Shown: positions 1 to 6,674 of the stretch, piece by piece
Position numbering within the stretch: the first letter of the stretch is position 1
How the letters are laid out: each line of letters opens with the position of its first letter
Origin: Alphaproteobacteria bacterium
GTDB lineage: Bacteria; Pseudomonadota; Alphaproteobacteria; Rhizobiales; Devosiaceae
NCBI GenBank assembly: GCA_024279575.1
Contig: JAJRRJ010000019.1
Coordinates: 1-8,161 of the forward strand
DNA length: 8,161 bases
Direction of reading: 5' to 3'
Notes under the pieces: model-generated
The model's database searches: none
What the model was told of the DNA's origin: nothing
What the model saw: only the letters and a program-made list of their open reading frames with translations
Program-made: the position numbers and the translations under genes

Positions 1-56
1 ACTGTGGAGTAGGGTAATGTTGCAATTTCGCCTGCTTCTTATAAAGGTAGATTTTT

Positions 57-662
57 TTGAAAAATGAATTAGTTCTCCTGCTGTTCGGTATTTTGGTTCT
101 TGTGTTTGTTGTCAGACACAGCCGCAGTAAAAAGAATTGTCAATCTCAAAAAGCATCTTATCGGGGGGATTACCATCGTAATAATGTTGGAAAAAAATTT
201 CAGCCATTTGATGCAAAACGCGCAAGGCTACAACCAAGTAATACTGTTCTGAAAGGCTTGGCCTATGTGTTTGATGGTGACACTATGGTTATACAAAAAA
301 CTCAGATTCGCTTGTTTGGTGTTGATGCGCCAGAGATAAATCACCCTTACGGGCAGAAGGCCAAATGGGCTTTGGTTTCTTTATGCAAAGGGCAAACAGT
401 ACATGCAGAAACTATCGAACAAGATGATCATGGTCGAGTTGTAGCACGATGTTACCTGCAAGATGGGCGCGACCTCTCGGCTGAAATGGTTAATCTTGGG
501 TTGGCTATCGACTGGCCAAAGTTTTCGGGTGGAAAATATCAGGCATTGGAGGTGCCTGAACTACGTAAGAAGCTCTGGCTGGTAGATGCTCGTCAAAAAG
601 GGCGTGTCCATGTTTTGAGGCAATTCGAGGCCAAACAAAGAATTCGTACGGCTAAAGGTTGA
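57..662 (+). CDS. membrane-anchored thermonuclease (SNase-like) family protein
   Basis: A 201-residue protein with a staphylococcal-nuclease-like fold, expected to cleave DNA or RNA phosphodiester bonds with Ca2+ outside the inner membrane. Residues 4-19 are a hydrophobic stretch (LVLLLFGILVLVFVV) followed by a basic segment, so an N-terminal anchor or uncleaved signal is likely. A linker of about 45 residues leads to the nuclease domain at about 65-190. Residues matching the SNase active site are visible: D73/D75 in VFDGDT, R85, D90 and E93 in RLFGVDAPE, and R127 in HGRVVAR, equivalent to SNase D21, R35, D40, E43 and R87. The start is TTG, chosen because AAGG at 44-47 lies 9 bases upstream and the hydrophobic segment begins at once. 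The gene is A+T-rich (by hand, 22 of 60 G+C at 241-300) compared with the operon downstream, which suggests different ancestry. The family is common on plasmids and genomic islands. The family call is firm; the substrate and biological role are unknown. Confidence 0.88.
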   Translation: MKNELVLLLFGILVLVFVVRHSRSKKNCQSQKASYRGDYHRNNVGKKFQPFDAKRARLQPSNTVLKGLAYVFDGDTMVIQKTQIRLFGVDAPEINHPYGQKAKWALVSLCKGQTVHAETIEQDDHGRVVARCYLQDGRDLSAEMVNLGLAIDWPKFSGGKYQALEVPELRKKLWLVDARQKGRVHVLRQFEAKQRIRTAKG

Positions 663-718
663 TTATTAGTTTTTACGCAATGTAACGGGTAAGTATTCAT
701 TTTAGCTGGTTGCAACAT

Positions 719-847
719 CCCCTTTTTGTATGACTTCACTGGATTACCCCCCTCGGCTACGCCCCTTCACAATGACGGTGTTGAGTTTGATGTATTTAAG
801 TTGCCGTTTAACGATCCCCCAAAATAATTTGCGTTTACAAAAAGGGG
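719..847. repeat. 129-bp intergenic segment bounded by a perfect 12-bp inverted repeat
   Basis: CCCCTTTTTGTA at 719-730 is the exact reverse complement of TACAAAAAGGGG at 836-847. The bases just outside and just inside do not extend the match. The segment fills most of the non-coding gap between the nuclease gene and the small membrane-protein gene. Its interior holds a C-rich run and the pattern GGATT...AATGACGG (about 741-779), which recalls palindromic extragenic repeats of alphaproteobacteria, though the inner symmetry is poor. I see no clear target-site duplication and no coding capacity. It could be a degenerate MITE-like element, a dispersed extragenic palindrome or, less likely, a long-range RNA stem. 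The right arm ends 42 bases before the next start codon, so it may also affect the promoter of that gene. The repeat itself is directly visible; its nature is inferred. Confidence 0.55.
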
Positions 848-889
848 TATAAATTTAGGGTAGCAGATTAAAACATGAGAGAAAATTAG

Positions 890-1126
890 ATGTTTTTTAC
901 AAGAATAGGGCTGCTTTTTGCGTATCTGGGCTTTGGGTGGGGCATTCTTCGTGTGGGGCTTGGTTTTTTCGGTGCGTATGGGACAGAAAGCATGGCTGAT
1001 AATATCGCTTTCGCAAATCGTTACCTTGCAGCATCAAGTACTGGAGAAGCTCTTAATGAGGGATTCCTCTATATTGGTGTTTCTGTGGCTCTTGGCATTC
1101 TCTGCGAAATCAGCAGAAGCCGCTAA
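890..1126 (+). CDS. small two-helix membrane protein of unknown function
   Basis: A 78-residue protein. Two hydrophobic segments are visible, at about 5-28 (IGLLFAYLGFGWGILRVGLGFF) and 58-72 (GFLYIGVSVALGILC), joined by a polar stretch that includes NRYLAASSTGEALNEG. The C-terminus is basic (EISRSR). ATG is chosen as the start because GAGAG at 877-881 lies 8 bases upstream. An overlapping frame at 918-1172 lacks such a signal and its product looks less protein-like. The layout (Arg-Ile start, glycine-rich first helix, RYL...STGEA motif, LGIL.EISRS end) resembles short hypothetical membrane proteins I recall from alphaproteobacterial genomes. This is recall, not a search, and no function is known to me. 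It stands alone between a repeat-like region and the converging rutR gene, with no operon partner. Confidence 0.68.
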   Translation: MFFTRIGLLFAYLGFGWGILRVGLGFFGAYGTESMADNIAFANRYLAASSTGEALNEGFLYIGVSVALGILCEISRSR

Positions 1127-1239
1127 GCGGATATCTGACACGCAACCCATCAAGCGAATTCTTGGCCATTGACCAAAAACCAGGAGTTATTGGGCGATGT
1201 AAGTTAAAGCACAAGAGATGTAACATAATACCAATCCTT

Positions 1240-1884
1240 TCAGGTTCTTGGCTTCAACCCCTTGCAAAACAGGTTCTCAAGAAACACTGCCGCCCCGTCA
1301 AAATGGGCGTCCCCTTGTGTATCTTTGGCCAGTACCGCGCGCACCTGCACGTCAAAATCTGCATAGTGCTGGGTGGTGGCCCATATGGAAAACAGCAGAT
1401 GATGGGGGTCGCACGGGTTGAGTTTCCCCTCATTCATCCACCCCTGAATGAGCTTGGCTTTTTCATCGACAAGGGTTTTGAGTTCGCCTTCGATCATGGA
1501 GATAATCCGGGGCGCGCCCTGTAATATTTCATTGGCAAACAGACGGCTTTCCTTGGGAAAATCCCGGCTGATTTCCAGCTTGCGTTTGATATAGGCACAA
1601 ATTTCAGCCAACGGGTCTCCGTTGGCGTCAATGGCCTTCAGGGGATCAAGCCATGTGTCCATTAACCGTTCGATTAAGGACTGGTGGATATCTTCTTTTT
1701 TGCCGAAGTAATAGAGTAAATTGGGCTTGCTCATACCGGCGGCATCGGCAATCTGATCAATGGTGGAGCCGCGAAATCCATGGGCGGCAAATACTTCAAG
1801 CGCTGCCCCAAGAATAAGCTCGCGCTTTTCCCGCTGAATGCGTGAATTTCGGCCTCTATTTGAATTTGTTTTGCTAAGCGGCAT
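1240..1884 (-). CDS. rutR: TetR-family pyrimidine-responsive regulator RutR
   Basis: A 214-residue TetR-family repressor. Residues 21-65 form the DNA-binding domain, with the helix-turn-helix at about 41-60 (TIDQIADAAGMSKPNLLYYF). The ligand-binding part follows the E. coli RutR pattern closely as I remember it: LEISRDFPKESRLF at 103-116, EILQGAP at 119-125, LVDEKAKLIQGWMNEGKL at 138-155 and WATTQHYADFDVQVRAV at 168-184. E. coli RutR (212 residues) binds uracil or thymine, which releases it from DNA. The same sensing role is inferred here. The gene diverges from the pyrimidine-degradation operon, and the gap of 199 bases contains a near-consensus RutR site. The ATG at 1884 is the first start codon after an in-frame TAA, but no good ribosome-binding site precedes it, so translation may be weak or begin slightly downstream. 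No convincing terminator follows it. Confidence 0.92.
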   Translation of the reverse strand: MPLSKTNSNRGRNSRIQREKRELILGAALEVFAAHGFRGSTIDQIADAAGMSKPNLLYYFGKKEDIHQSLIERLMDTWLDPLKAIDANGDPLAEICAYIKRKLEISRDFPKESRLFANEILQGAPRIISMIEGELKTLVDEKAKLIQGWMNEGKLNPCDPHHLLFSIWATTQHYADFDVQVRAVLAKDTQGDAHFDGAAVFLENLFCKGLKPRT

Positions 1885-1949
1885 ATCAAAACCAGATTAG
1901 TGCAGTTGAAAGCTGATTTTGTGTCCCTTTGAGGCAACATGCAACACAT

Positions 1950-1980
1950 TTTACTTGCGCGGCCAAACAAGAGTGATAAT
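1950..1980 (+). promoter_or_regulatory. candidate promoter of the pyrimidine-degradation operon
   Basis: GATAAT at 1975-1980 matches five of six bases of the bacterial -10 consensus. Possible -35 elements are TTTACT at 1950-1955 (19-base spacer) or TTGCGC at 1955-1960 (14-base spacer); neither spacing is ideal. The predicted transcription start would fall inside the RutR operator at 1983-1998, an arrangement that suits repression. An alternative is TTGGTC at 1991-1996 with TATTTT at 2012-2017 (15-base spacer), where the operator would cover the -35 box. In either case the 5' leader is about 70-100 bases. No strong sigma-70 match exists, so this call is tentative. Confidence 0.25.
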
Positions 1981-1982
1981 AT

Positions 1983-1998
1983 TTTATCAATTGGTCAA
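1983..1998. promoter_or_regulatory. predicted RutR operator
   Basis: The 16-base site TTTATCAATTGGTCAA matches the E. coli RutR consensus TTGACCAnnTGGTCAA, as I recall it, at 12 of 14 defined positions. The right half is perfect. The left half differs at positions 3 and 5. The site lies in the divergent region between rutR and the aminotransferase gene, 86 bases before the operon's first start codon and 99 bases before the rutR start, so it could serve both directions. Its location next to the regulator's own gene supports the call beyond the sequence match. Confidence 0.65.
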
Positions 1999-2083
1999 AT
2001 TTTGAGTAGTGTATTTTTTAAAAACCCACCAATAATAGCGATACCAAAAGTCTTTCTGCGGCCCTTTTTCTGGAGAAAAAGCG

Positions 2084-3409
2084 ATGAGTTCAAATAATGT
2101 AACCCCCAATGATCTGGCGGCGTTCTGGATGCCTTTTTCTGCCAACAGGCAGTTCAAAAAAGCACCGCGCATGTTCGTTTCCGCTTCCGACATGCACTAT
2201 ACCACTGCCGACGGGCGTCAGGTATTGGACGCCACCGCAGGGTTGTGGTGTGTCAACGCGGGCCATTGCCGCCCCAAAATTACAGAAGCAATTCAAAAAC
2301 AGGCCGCAGAACTAGACTATGCTCCCGCCTTTCAGATCGGGCACCCAAAGGCCTTTGAATTGGCCAACAAGCTGGTGGACCTGTCGCCCAAGGGCATGGA
2401 TCATGTGTTTTATACCAATTCAGGTTCTGAAAGCGTAGAAACAGCGCTCAAAATTGCGCTGGCCTATCATCGCACCAAAGGGGACGGATCGCGTTTTCGT
2501 CTGATCGGACGCGAACGGGGTTATCACGGGGTGAATTTTGGTGGCATTTCGGTTGGTGGTATTGTGCCTAACCGAAAAATGTTTGGCACCCTGCTGACCG
2601 GTGTTGATCATTTGCCCCATACGCATCTGATTGACAAAAATGCTTTTTCCAAAGGCACGCCGGAACATGGGGGGGAACTGGCCGATGAGCTTGAACGCAT
2701 CGTTGCCCTGCATGATGCCTCCACCATTGCAGCGGTGATTGTGGAGCCGGTTGCCGGGTCCACCGGGGTTCTGATCCCCCCCAAAGGCTATCTGCAAAAA
2801 TTGCGTGATATATGCACAAAACACGGCATTTTGCTCATTTTTGATGAAGTAATTACCGGATTTGGTCGCCTTGGCACCCCGTTTGCCGCCGATTTTTATG
2901 GCATTACCCCCGATATTATGGTGACCGCCAAGGGTCTGACCAACGGGGTTATTCCCATGGGCGCGGTTTTTGTAAAGAACGAAATCCATGACGCTTTCAT
3001 GAATGGTCCCGAGCACATGATTGAATTCATGCATGGCTATACCTATGCGGGTAACCCTATGGCCGCCGCTGCCGCCCTTGGCACGTTGGCCACCTATAAA
3101 GAAGAGGGGCTTTTGACCCGCGCCAGCGAGCTGGCCCCCTATTGGGAAGAGGCTCTGCATTCCTTAAAGGACGCGCCCTATGTAATCGATATTCGCAATA
3201 TTGGCCTGATTGGCGCGGTAGAACTTGAACCTGTTGCGGCAGAGCCGACAAAACGGGCCTTTGCCGCCTTCCGCCAGGCCTTTGACGATGGGCTGTTGAT
3301 CCGTACCACCGGTGACATTATTGCTCTGTCACCTCCTCTGATTGTTTCAAAATCCCAAATTGATGAAATTGTTGATGGCATTCGAGCCACACTGAATAAG
3401 GTTGACTGA
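2084..3409 (+). CDS. omega-amino acid (beta-alanine):pyruvate aminotransferase, class III
   Basis: A 441-residue PLP-dependent class III aminotransferase that would transfer the amino group of beta-alanine to pyruvate, giving malonate semialdehyde and alanine in the cytoplasm. Visible cofactor features are S113-G114-S115 (SGSES, phosphate cup), Y147-H148 (GYHG, ring stacking), D254 in IFDEVITGFGR (pyridine nitrogen), K283 in TAKGLTNG (Schiff base) and T320 in HGYTYAGNP. W55 in GLWCVNAGH and R407 in LIRTTGD followed by IALSPPLI are typical of the beta-alanine:pyruvate subgroup, where this Arg binds the substrate carboxylate. Length fits the family (about 440-450). GGAG at 2072-2075 lies 8 bases before ATG. 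It is the first gene of the operon and is followed one base after its stop by the dehydrogenase that consumes its product. Names used for such genes include bauA and aptA. A broader omega-amine range is possible, but the context favours beta-alanine and 3-aminoisobutyrate. Confidence 0.92.
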   Translation: MSSNNVTPNDLAAFWMPFSANRQFKKAPRMFVSASDMHYTTADGRQVLDATAGLWCVNAGHCRPKITEAIQKQAAELDYAPAFQIGHPKAFELANKLVDLSPKGMDHVFYTNSGSESVETALKIALAYHRTKGDGSRFRLIGRERGYHGVNFGGISVGGIVPNRKMFGTLLTGVDHLPHTHLIDKNAFSKGTPEHGGELADELERIVALHDASTIAAVIVEPVAGSTGVLIPPKGYLQKLRDICTKHGILLIFDEVITGFGRLGTPFAADFYGITPDIMVTAKGLTNGVIPMGAVFVKNEIHDAFMNGPEHMIEFMHGYTYAGNPMAAAAALGTLATYKEEGLLTRASELAPYWEEALHSLKDAPYVIDIRNIGLIGAVELEPVAAEPTKRAFAAFRQAFDDGLLIRTTGDIIALSPPLIVSKSQIDEIVDGIRATLNKVD

Positions 3410-3410
3410 A

Positions 3411-4901
3411 ATGTATAAATTACACAATGCGATTGATGGGAAACTGGTTTCCTCCACCTCTGATCGTATGGCTCAGATATTTAATCCAGCTACAGGGGAG
3501 CAGATTGGTGAATTGCCCCTTTCAACCGATGCCGAAATGAATAAAGCGGTTGCTATTGCCAAACAAGCCCAGATAGCCTGGGGAAATGAGCCTCCGGCAA
3601 AACGTGCACGGATTATGTTCAAGTTTCTTGAATTGCTGAATCAAAATATTGGCGATCTGGCCCGTGAAATATCCCGTGAACAGGGAAAAACCCATGATGA
3701 TGCTTTAGGTGAATGTGCCCGTGGGATTGAAGTGGTGGAATATGCCTGTGGTATTCCTCAAATGCTCAAGGGTGAATATTCGCGCAATGTTGGCCCCGGA
3801 ATTGACAGCTATGCTTCGCGGCATCCTTTAGGGGTTGTTGCCGGAATAACGCCGTTTAACTTCCCCGCCATGGTGCCCATGTGGATGTATCCCATGGCTA
3901 TCGCCGCCGGGAACGCTTTTATTCTAAAGCCTTCTGAACGCGACCCTTCAGCTTCCATGCTGGCCTGGGAATTGTTCAAACAGGCGGGCCTGCCCGATGG
4001 CATATTTAACATTGTACACGGGGATAAATCCGCCGTGGATTGCATTCTGGATCACCCCGATATCAAGGCGGTGAGCTTTGTCGGCTCCACCCCCATTGCT
4101 GAATATGTTTATACGCGCGGTACCGCTGCCGGTAAACGTGTGCAGGCCCTGGGTGGCGCAAAAAACCATATGATTATTATGCCCGATGCCGATATGGAGC
4201 AGGCGGCAAATGCGCTGATTGGTGCAGGCTACGGGGCCGCCGGAGAGCGCTGCATGGCCATTTCGGTTGCTGTGCCCATTGGTGAAGAAACCGCCGATAA
4301 ACTGGTAGCGGCATTAAAGCCAAAAGTTGAATCTTTGAAAATTGGTCCAGCTTCCGACGAAACAACAGAACTTGGTCCGGTGATTACCAAAGCTCATCAG
4401 GAAAAAGTTTTGGGCTATATTGATGAAGGTGTTGCAGATGGTGCTGATCTGGTGGTCGATGGACGCGGGTTCTCGCTTCAGGGTTATGAAAACGGCTATT
4501 TCGTTGGCGGCACCCTGTTTGATAACGTGACCGAAGATATGTCCATCTATCGCGATGAGATTTTTGGGCCTGTGGTTTGTGTGGTGCGCAAAAACAGCTT
4601 TGAAGAAGCCGTTGATCTGATTCACGGCCATGAATACGCCAATGGCACCGCAATTTTTACCCGTGATGGCGATGCGGCCCGTGATTTTGCCGACAAGATC
4701 GAAGTAGGTATGGTGGGCATCAACGTGCCAATTCCTGTGCCGGTGGCCTATCATTCCTTTGGTGGCTGGAAACGCTCGTCATTTGGTTCGTCCGGGATTT
4801 ATGGCCCCGAAGCCGTGCAATTTTACACTCGCTTGAAAACTGTCACCGCCCGCTGGCCCACCGGGGTTAAAGAGGGTGCAGTGTTTACATTTCCGGCGTA
4901 A
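3411..4901 (+). CDS. mmsA: CoA-acylating (methyl)malonate-semialdehyde dehydrogenase
   Basis: A 496-residue aldehyde dehydrogenase that converts malonate semialdehyde (or methylmalonate semialdehyde) with CoA and NAD+ to acetyl-CoA (or propionyl-CoA), CO2 and NADH. Visible motifs: TPFNFP at 147-152, the NAD-binding ILKPSER at 171-177, FVGSTPIAEYVY at 223-234, LGGAKNH at 247-253, the catalytic C281 in GERCMA, and EIFGPVV. The Glu that acts as general base in most aldehyde dehydrogenases is N252 here. That substitution, together with R104 (ECARGIE) and R280 next to the Cys, is the hallmark of the CoA-dependent MmsA/IolA group. ATG at 3411 is preferred over an in-frame TTG at 3402: AAGG at 3398-3401 is 9 bases from the ATG and directly abuts the TTG. 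One base separates the gene from the aminotransferase stop, so translational coupling is likely. In this operon it completes pyrimidine breakdown to central metabolism. Confidence 0.95.
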   Translation: MYKLHNAIDGKLVSSTSDRMAQIFNPATGEQIGELPLSTDAEMNKAVAIAKQAQIAWGNEPPAKRARIMFKFLELLNQNIGDLAREISREQGKTHDDALGECARGIEVVEYACGIPQMLKGEYSRNVGPGIDSYASRHPLGVVAGITPFNFPAMVPMWMYPMAIAAGNAFILKPSERDPSASMLAWELFKQAGLPDGIFNIVHGDKSAVDCILDHPDIKAVSFVGSTPIAEYVYTRGTAAGKRVQALGGAKNHMIIMPDADMEQAANALIGAGYGAAGERCMAISVAVPIGEETADKLVAALKPKVESLKIGPASDETTELGPVITKAHQEKVLGYIDEGVADGADLVVDGRGFSLQGYENGYFVGGTLFDNVTEDMSIYRDEIFGPVVCVVRKNSFEEAVDLIHGHEYANGTAIFTRDGDAARDFADKIEVGMVGINVPIPVPVAYHSFGGWKRSSFGSSGIYGPEAVQFYTRLKTVTARWPTGVKEGAVFTFPA

Positions 4902-4918
4902 AACAAAGGACATTCATT

Positions 4919-6181
4919 ATGGCAAAACCCACTTCAAAACCTGGTGCAAATCTGAAAATAAATGGCACCCGTCTCTGGGATAGCTTGATGGAGATGGCAA
5001 AAATTGGACCCGGAATTGCCGGGGGCAATAATCGCCAGACGGTTACGGACGAGGATGGTGAGGGCCGCAAGCTGTTTCAAAAATGGTGTGAAGAAGCCGG
5101 GCTGAGTATGGGCGTCGATACCATGGGCAATATGTTCATGCGCCGCGAGGGCACCGACCCTGACCTGTTGCCGGTTTATGTGGGGTCCCATCTGGATACT
5201 CAGCCTACCGGAGGAAAATATGATGGCGTGCTCGGCGTATTGGCCGGTCTTGAGCTGGTGCGCACGCTCAATGATCTCAACATCAAAACAAAACATCCCA
5301 TCGTGATCACCAACTGGACCAATGAGGAAGGCACACGGTTTGCTCCGGCGATGCTTGCTTCGGGGGTTTTTGCAAAAATGCACACGCTCGACTGGGCCTA
5401 TGGACGCGAGGACGCGGAGGGCAAAAAATTCGGTGAAGAACTGGCCCGGATCGGCTGGAAGGGCGATGAAAAGGTTGGCGCGCGCAAAATGCACGCAATG
5501 TTTGAATTGCATATCGAGCAGGGACCAATTCTTGAAGCCGAGGGCAAGGAAATTGGCGTTGTTACCCACGGGCAGGGCCTGAGCTGGACTGAGATTACTG
5601 TAACCGGCAAAGACAGCCATACCGGCTCCACCCCCATGCCCATGCGCAAAAATGCCGGGCTTGGCATGGCAAAAATTTTACAGCTTGTTGATGATATCGC
5701 CTGGGCCCACAAGCCCGATGCGGTGGGCGCCGCCGGGCACATTGATGTGTTCCCCAATTCGCGCAACGTTATTCCGGGCAAAGTGGTGTTTACCGTGGAT
5801 TTCCGTTCCCCTGATCTGGCCACCATTAAAGATATGGAAAGCCAGTTAAAGACAGGCGCTAAAAAGATTTGCGATGAGATGGGGTTGGGTATTGAATTTG
5901 AAAGGGTTGGCGGATTTGACCCCGTAACCTTTGATAAGAATTGCGTAAGTGCGGTTAGAAACGCCGCCGAGCGCTTGGGCTATTCACATCGCGATCTGAT
6001 TTCCGGGGCCGGGCATGATGCGTGCTGGATCAACCGGGTTGCCCCTACGGCAATGGTCATGTGCCCGTGCGTTGACGGGCTAAGTCACAACGAGGCGGAA
6101 GAAATTTCAATGGAATGGGCCACTGCCGGGGCAGAGGTTTTAATGCACGCGGTTGTTGAAACGGCGGAGATTGTGGAGTGA
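4919..6181 (+). CDS. zinc-dependent N-carbamoyl-beta-alanine amidohydrolase (beta-ureidopropionase, M20 family)
   Basis: A 420-residue M20-type metallohydrolase of the hydantoinase/carbamoylase group (HyuC/AmaB-like). It would hydrolyse N-carbamoyl-beta-alanine to beta-alanine, CO2 and NH3. The dinuclear metal ligands are visible: H91 (GSHLDTQPTGG), bridging D102 (KYDGVLGV), E137 with adjacent E136 (NWTNEEGTRF), H198 (ELHIEQGP) and H390 (GLSHNEAEE). Substrate-carboxylate and dimer-interface residues of the family also appear: H234 in DSHTGSTPM, N279-R282-N283 in FPNSRNVIPG and R296 in VDFRSPD. Length is usual. AAAGGA at 4905-4910 lies 8 bases before ATG, and the gap to the dehydrogenase gene is 17 bases. 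The context, with dihydropyrimidinase just downstream, favours N-carbamoyl-beta-alanine over N-carbamoyl-L-amino acids or allantoate, which close relatives use. Its stop codon overlaps the next start. Confidence 0.92.
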   Translation: MAKPTSKPGANLKINGTRLWDSLMEMAKIGPGIAGGNNRQTVTDEDGEGRKLFQKWCEEAGLSMGVDTMGNMFMRREGTDPDLLPVYVGSHLDTQPTGGKYDGVLGVLAGLELVRTLNDLNIKTKHPIVITNWTNEEGTRFAPAMLASGVFAKMHTLDWAYGREDAEGKKFGEELARIGWKGDEKVGARKMHAMFELHIEQGPILEAEGKEIGVVTHGQGLSWTEITVTGKDSHTGSTPMPMRKNAGLGMAKILQLVDDIAWAHKPDAVGAAGHIDVFPNSRNVIPGKVVFTVDFRSPDLATIKDMESQLKTGAKKICDEMGLGIEFERVGGFDPVTFDKNCVSAVRNAAERLGYSHRDLISGAGHDACWINRVAPTAMVMCPCVDGLSHNEAEEISMEWATAGAEVLMHAVVETAEIVE

Positions 6182-6507
6182 AGCTTTCTTTTAAAGTGAA
6201 GGGTTCAGCACCAGAGCCATACAAAATTACAATTGAAAAAGTTGGTAGTAGTCTGACGGCTCTGTGTAATTGCCCGGCCGGAAAGAAAGGAACCCATTGT
6301 AAACATCGGTTGAAGTCATTTAAGGGCAATAATGAAGGCGTGGTTGGTGGTGATGTCGAGCGGATATTTGAAGTTCCACAAATGCTAATTGGAACAGATG
6401 TGGAAGCGTCATTGAGGGAATTAGAGGGATTAGAAACCAAATTGTCCATAGTGAAGAAAGATGTTTCAAAGGCAAAAAAGGCACTTGGTAGAGTAATGAG
6501 GTCTTAG
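6178..6507 (+). CDS. small SWIM-type zinc-finger protein with C-terminal coiled coil
   Basis: A 109-residue protein. Residues 25-44 hold a SWIM-like zinc signature, CxCx8CxH (C30, C32, C41, H43 in ALCNCPAGKKGTHCKHRL), the arrangement found in SWIM fingers that bind DNA or proteins. The segment before it (residues 1-28) could form the beta strands usual in this fold. Residues 72-104 look helical and charged and may form a coiled coil. The start is GTG, sharing GTGA with the upstream stop (4-base overlap), and GGAGA at 6166-6170 lies 7 bases upstream, so translation is probably coupled to the amidohydrolase. Composition differs: by hand, 6361-6480 has 45 of 120 G+C, against 36 of 60 at 5401-5460 in the gene before. 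That suggests separate origin. SWIM domains usually occur in larger proteins; a stand-alone protein has no function I can name. The motif is clear; the role is unknown. Confidence 0.78.
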   Translation: MKLSFKVKGSAPEPYKITIEKVGSSLTALCNCPAGKKGTHCKHRLKSFKGNNEGVVGGDVERIFEVPQMLIGTDVEASLRELEGLETKLSIVKKDVSKAKKALGRVMRS

Positions 6508-6544
6508 TTGGTAGATATCCTTGATCAAGATGTAAGCCCTTCAA

Positions 6545-6674
6545 CCCTCCCCCTTGTGGGGAGGGTCGGCGCATTGCGCCGGGGTGGGGGTTCTCCCTTC
6601 GCAAGAACAGGGGATGCGAATATGATTGATAGTCCACCCCCCACCCCTAACCCCTCCCCACGTGGGGGGAGGGG
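6545..6674. repeat. 130-bp nested palindromic repeat element (two inverted half-copies)
   Basis: Three perfect pairings are nested: CCCTCCCC (6545-6552) with GGGGAGGG (6666-6673), GGGGAGGG (6558-6565) with CCCTCCCC (6652-6659), and GGGGTGGGGG (6581-6590) with CCCCCACCCC (6638-6647). Each end can also fold alone: 6545-6552 with 6558-6565 around CTTGT, and 6651-6659 with 6666-6674 around ACGTGG. A further small palindrome, CGGCGCA-T-TGCGCCG, spans 6567-6581. The pattern (C4TC4...G4AG4 then TAG4TG4, in inverted pairs) resembles dispersed intergenic repeats I recall from Hyphomicrobiales genomes, whose translation gives peptides such as PTPNPSPRGGRG. No T-tract follows the hairpins, so a simple terminator is unlikely. 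It lies inside the predicted polycistronic message and overlaps the N-terminal coding region of the next gene. Confidence 0.8.

Noticed and set aside
1..56. A possible 3' end of an upstream gene in the frame ending with TGA at 64-66
   Set aside because: Only about 20 codons are visible, with no recognisable motif, so it cannot be supported.
1120..1130. CCGC-TAA-GCGG hairpin at the end of the small membrane-protein gene
   Set aside because: The stem is only 4 base pairs and no T-tract follows in either direction, so it is not supported as a terminator.
2420..3160. A 246-codon open frame on the minus strand inside the aminotransferase gene
   Set aside because: The plus-strand frame carries all class III aminotransferase motifs. 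The minus-strand product is low-complexity (rich in Gly, His, Asn, Gln) with no recognisable domain, as expected of a shadow frame.
3402..3410. A TTG start at 3402 for the semialdehyde dehydrogenase
   Set aside because: AAGG at 3398-3401 directly abuts this TTG but is correctly spaced from ATG 3411; family members begin near that Met.
4934..5620. A 228-codon minus-strand open frame inside the amidohydrolase gene
   Set aside because: It is antisense to conserved metal-ligand motifs, has no ribosome-binding site that I can see and resembles no family.
6545..6565. G+C-rich hairpin as a rho-independent terminator after the SWIM gene
   Set aside because: No run of T follows the stem, and the element is better explained as one arm of the larger dispersed palindrome.
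6508..6621. A TTG start at 6508 for the GH114 protein
   Set aside because: It directly abuts the SWIM-gene stop, lacks a placed ribosome-binding site and would translate the whole left half of the palindromic repeat ahead of the signal peptide. ATG 6622 or TTG 6682 fits better.
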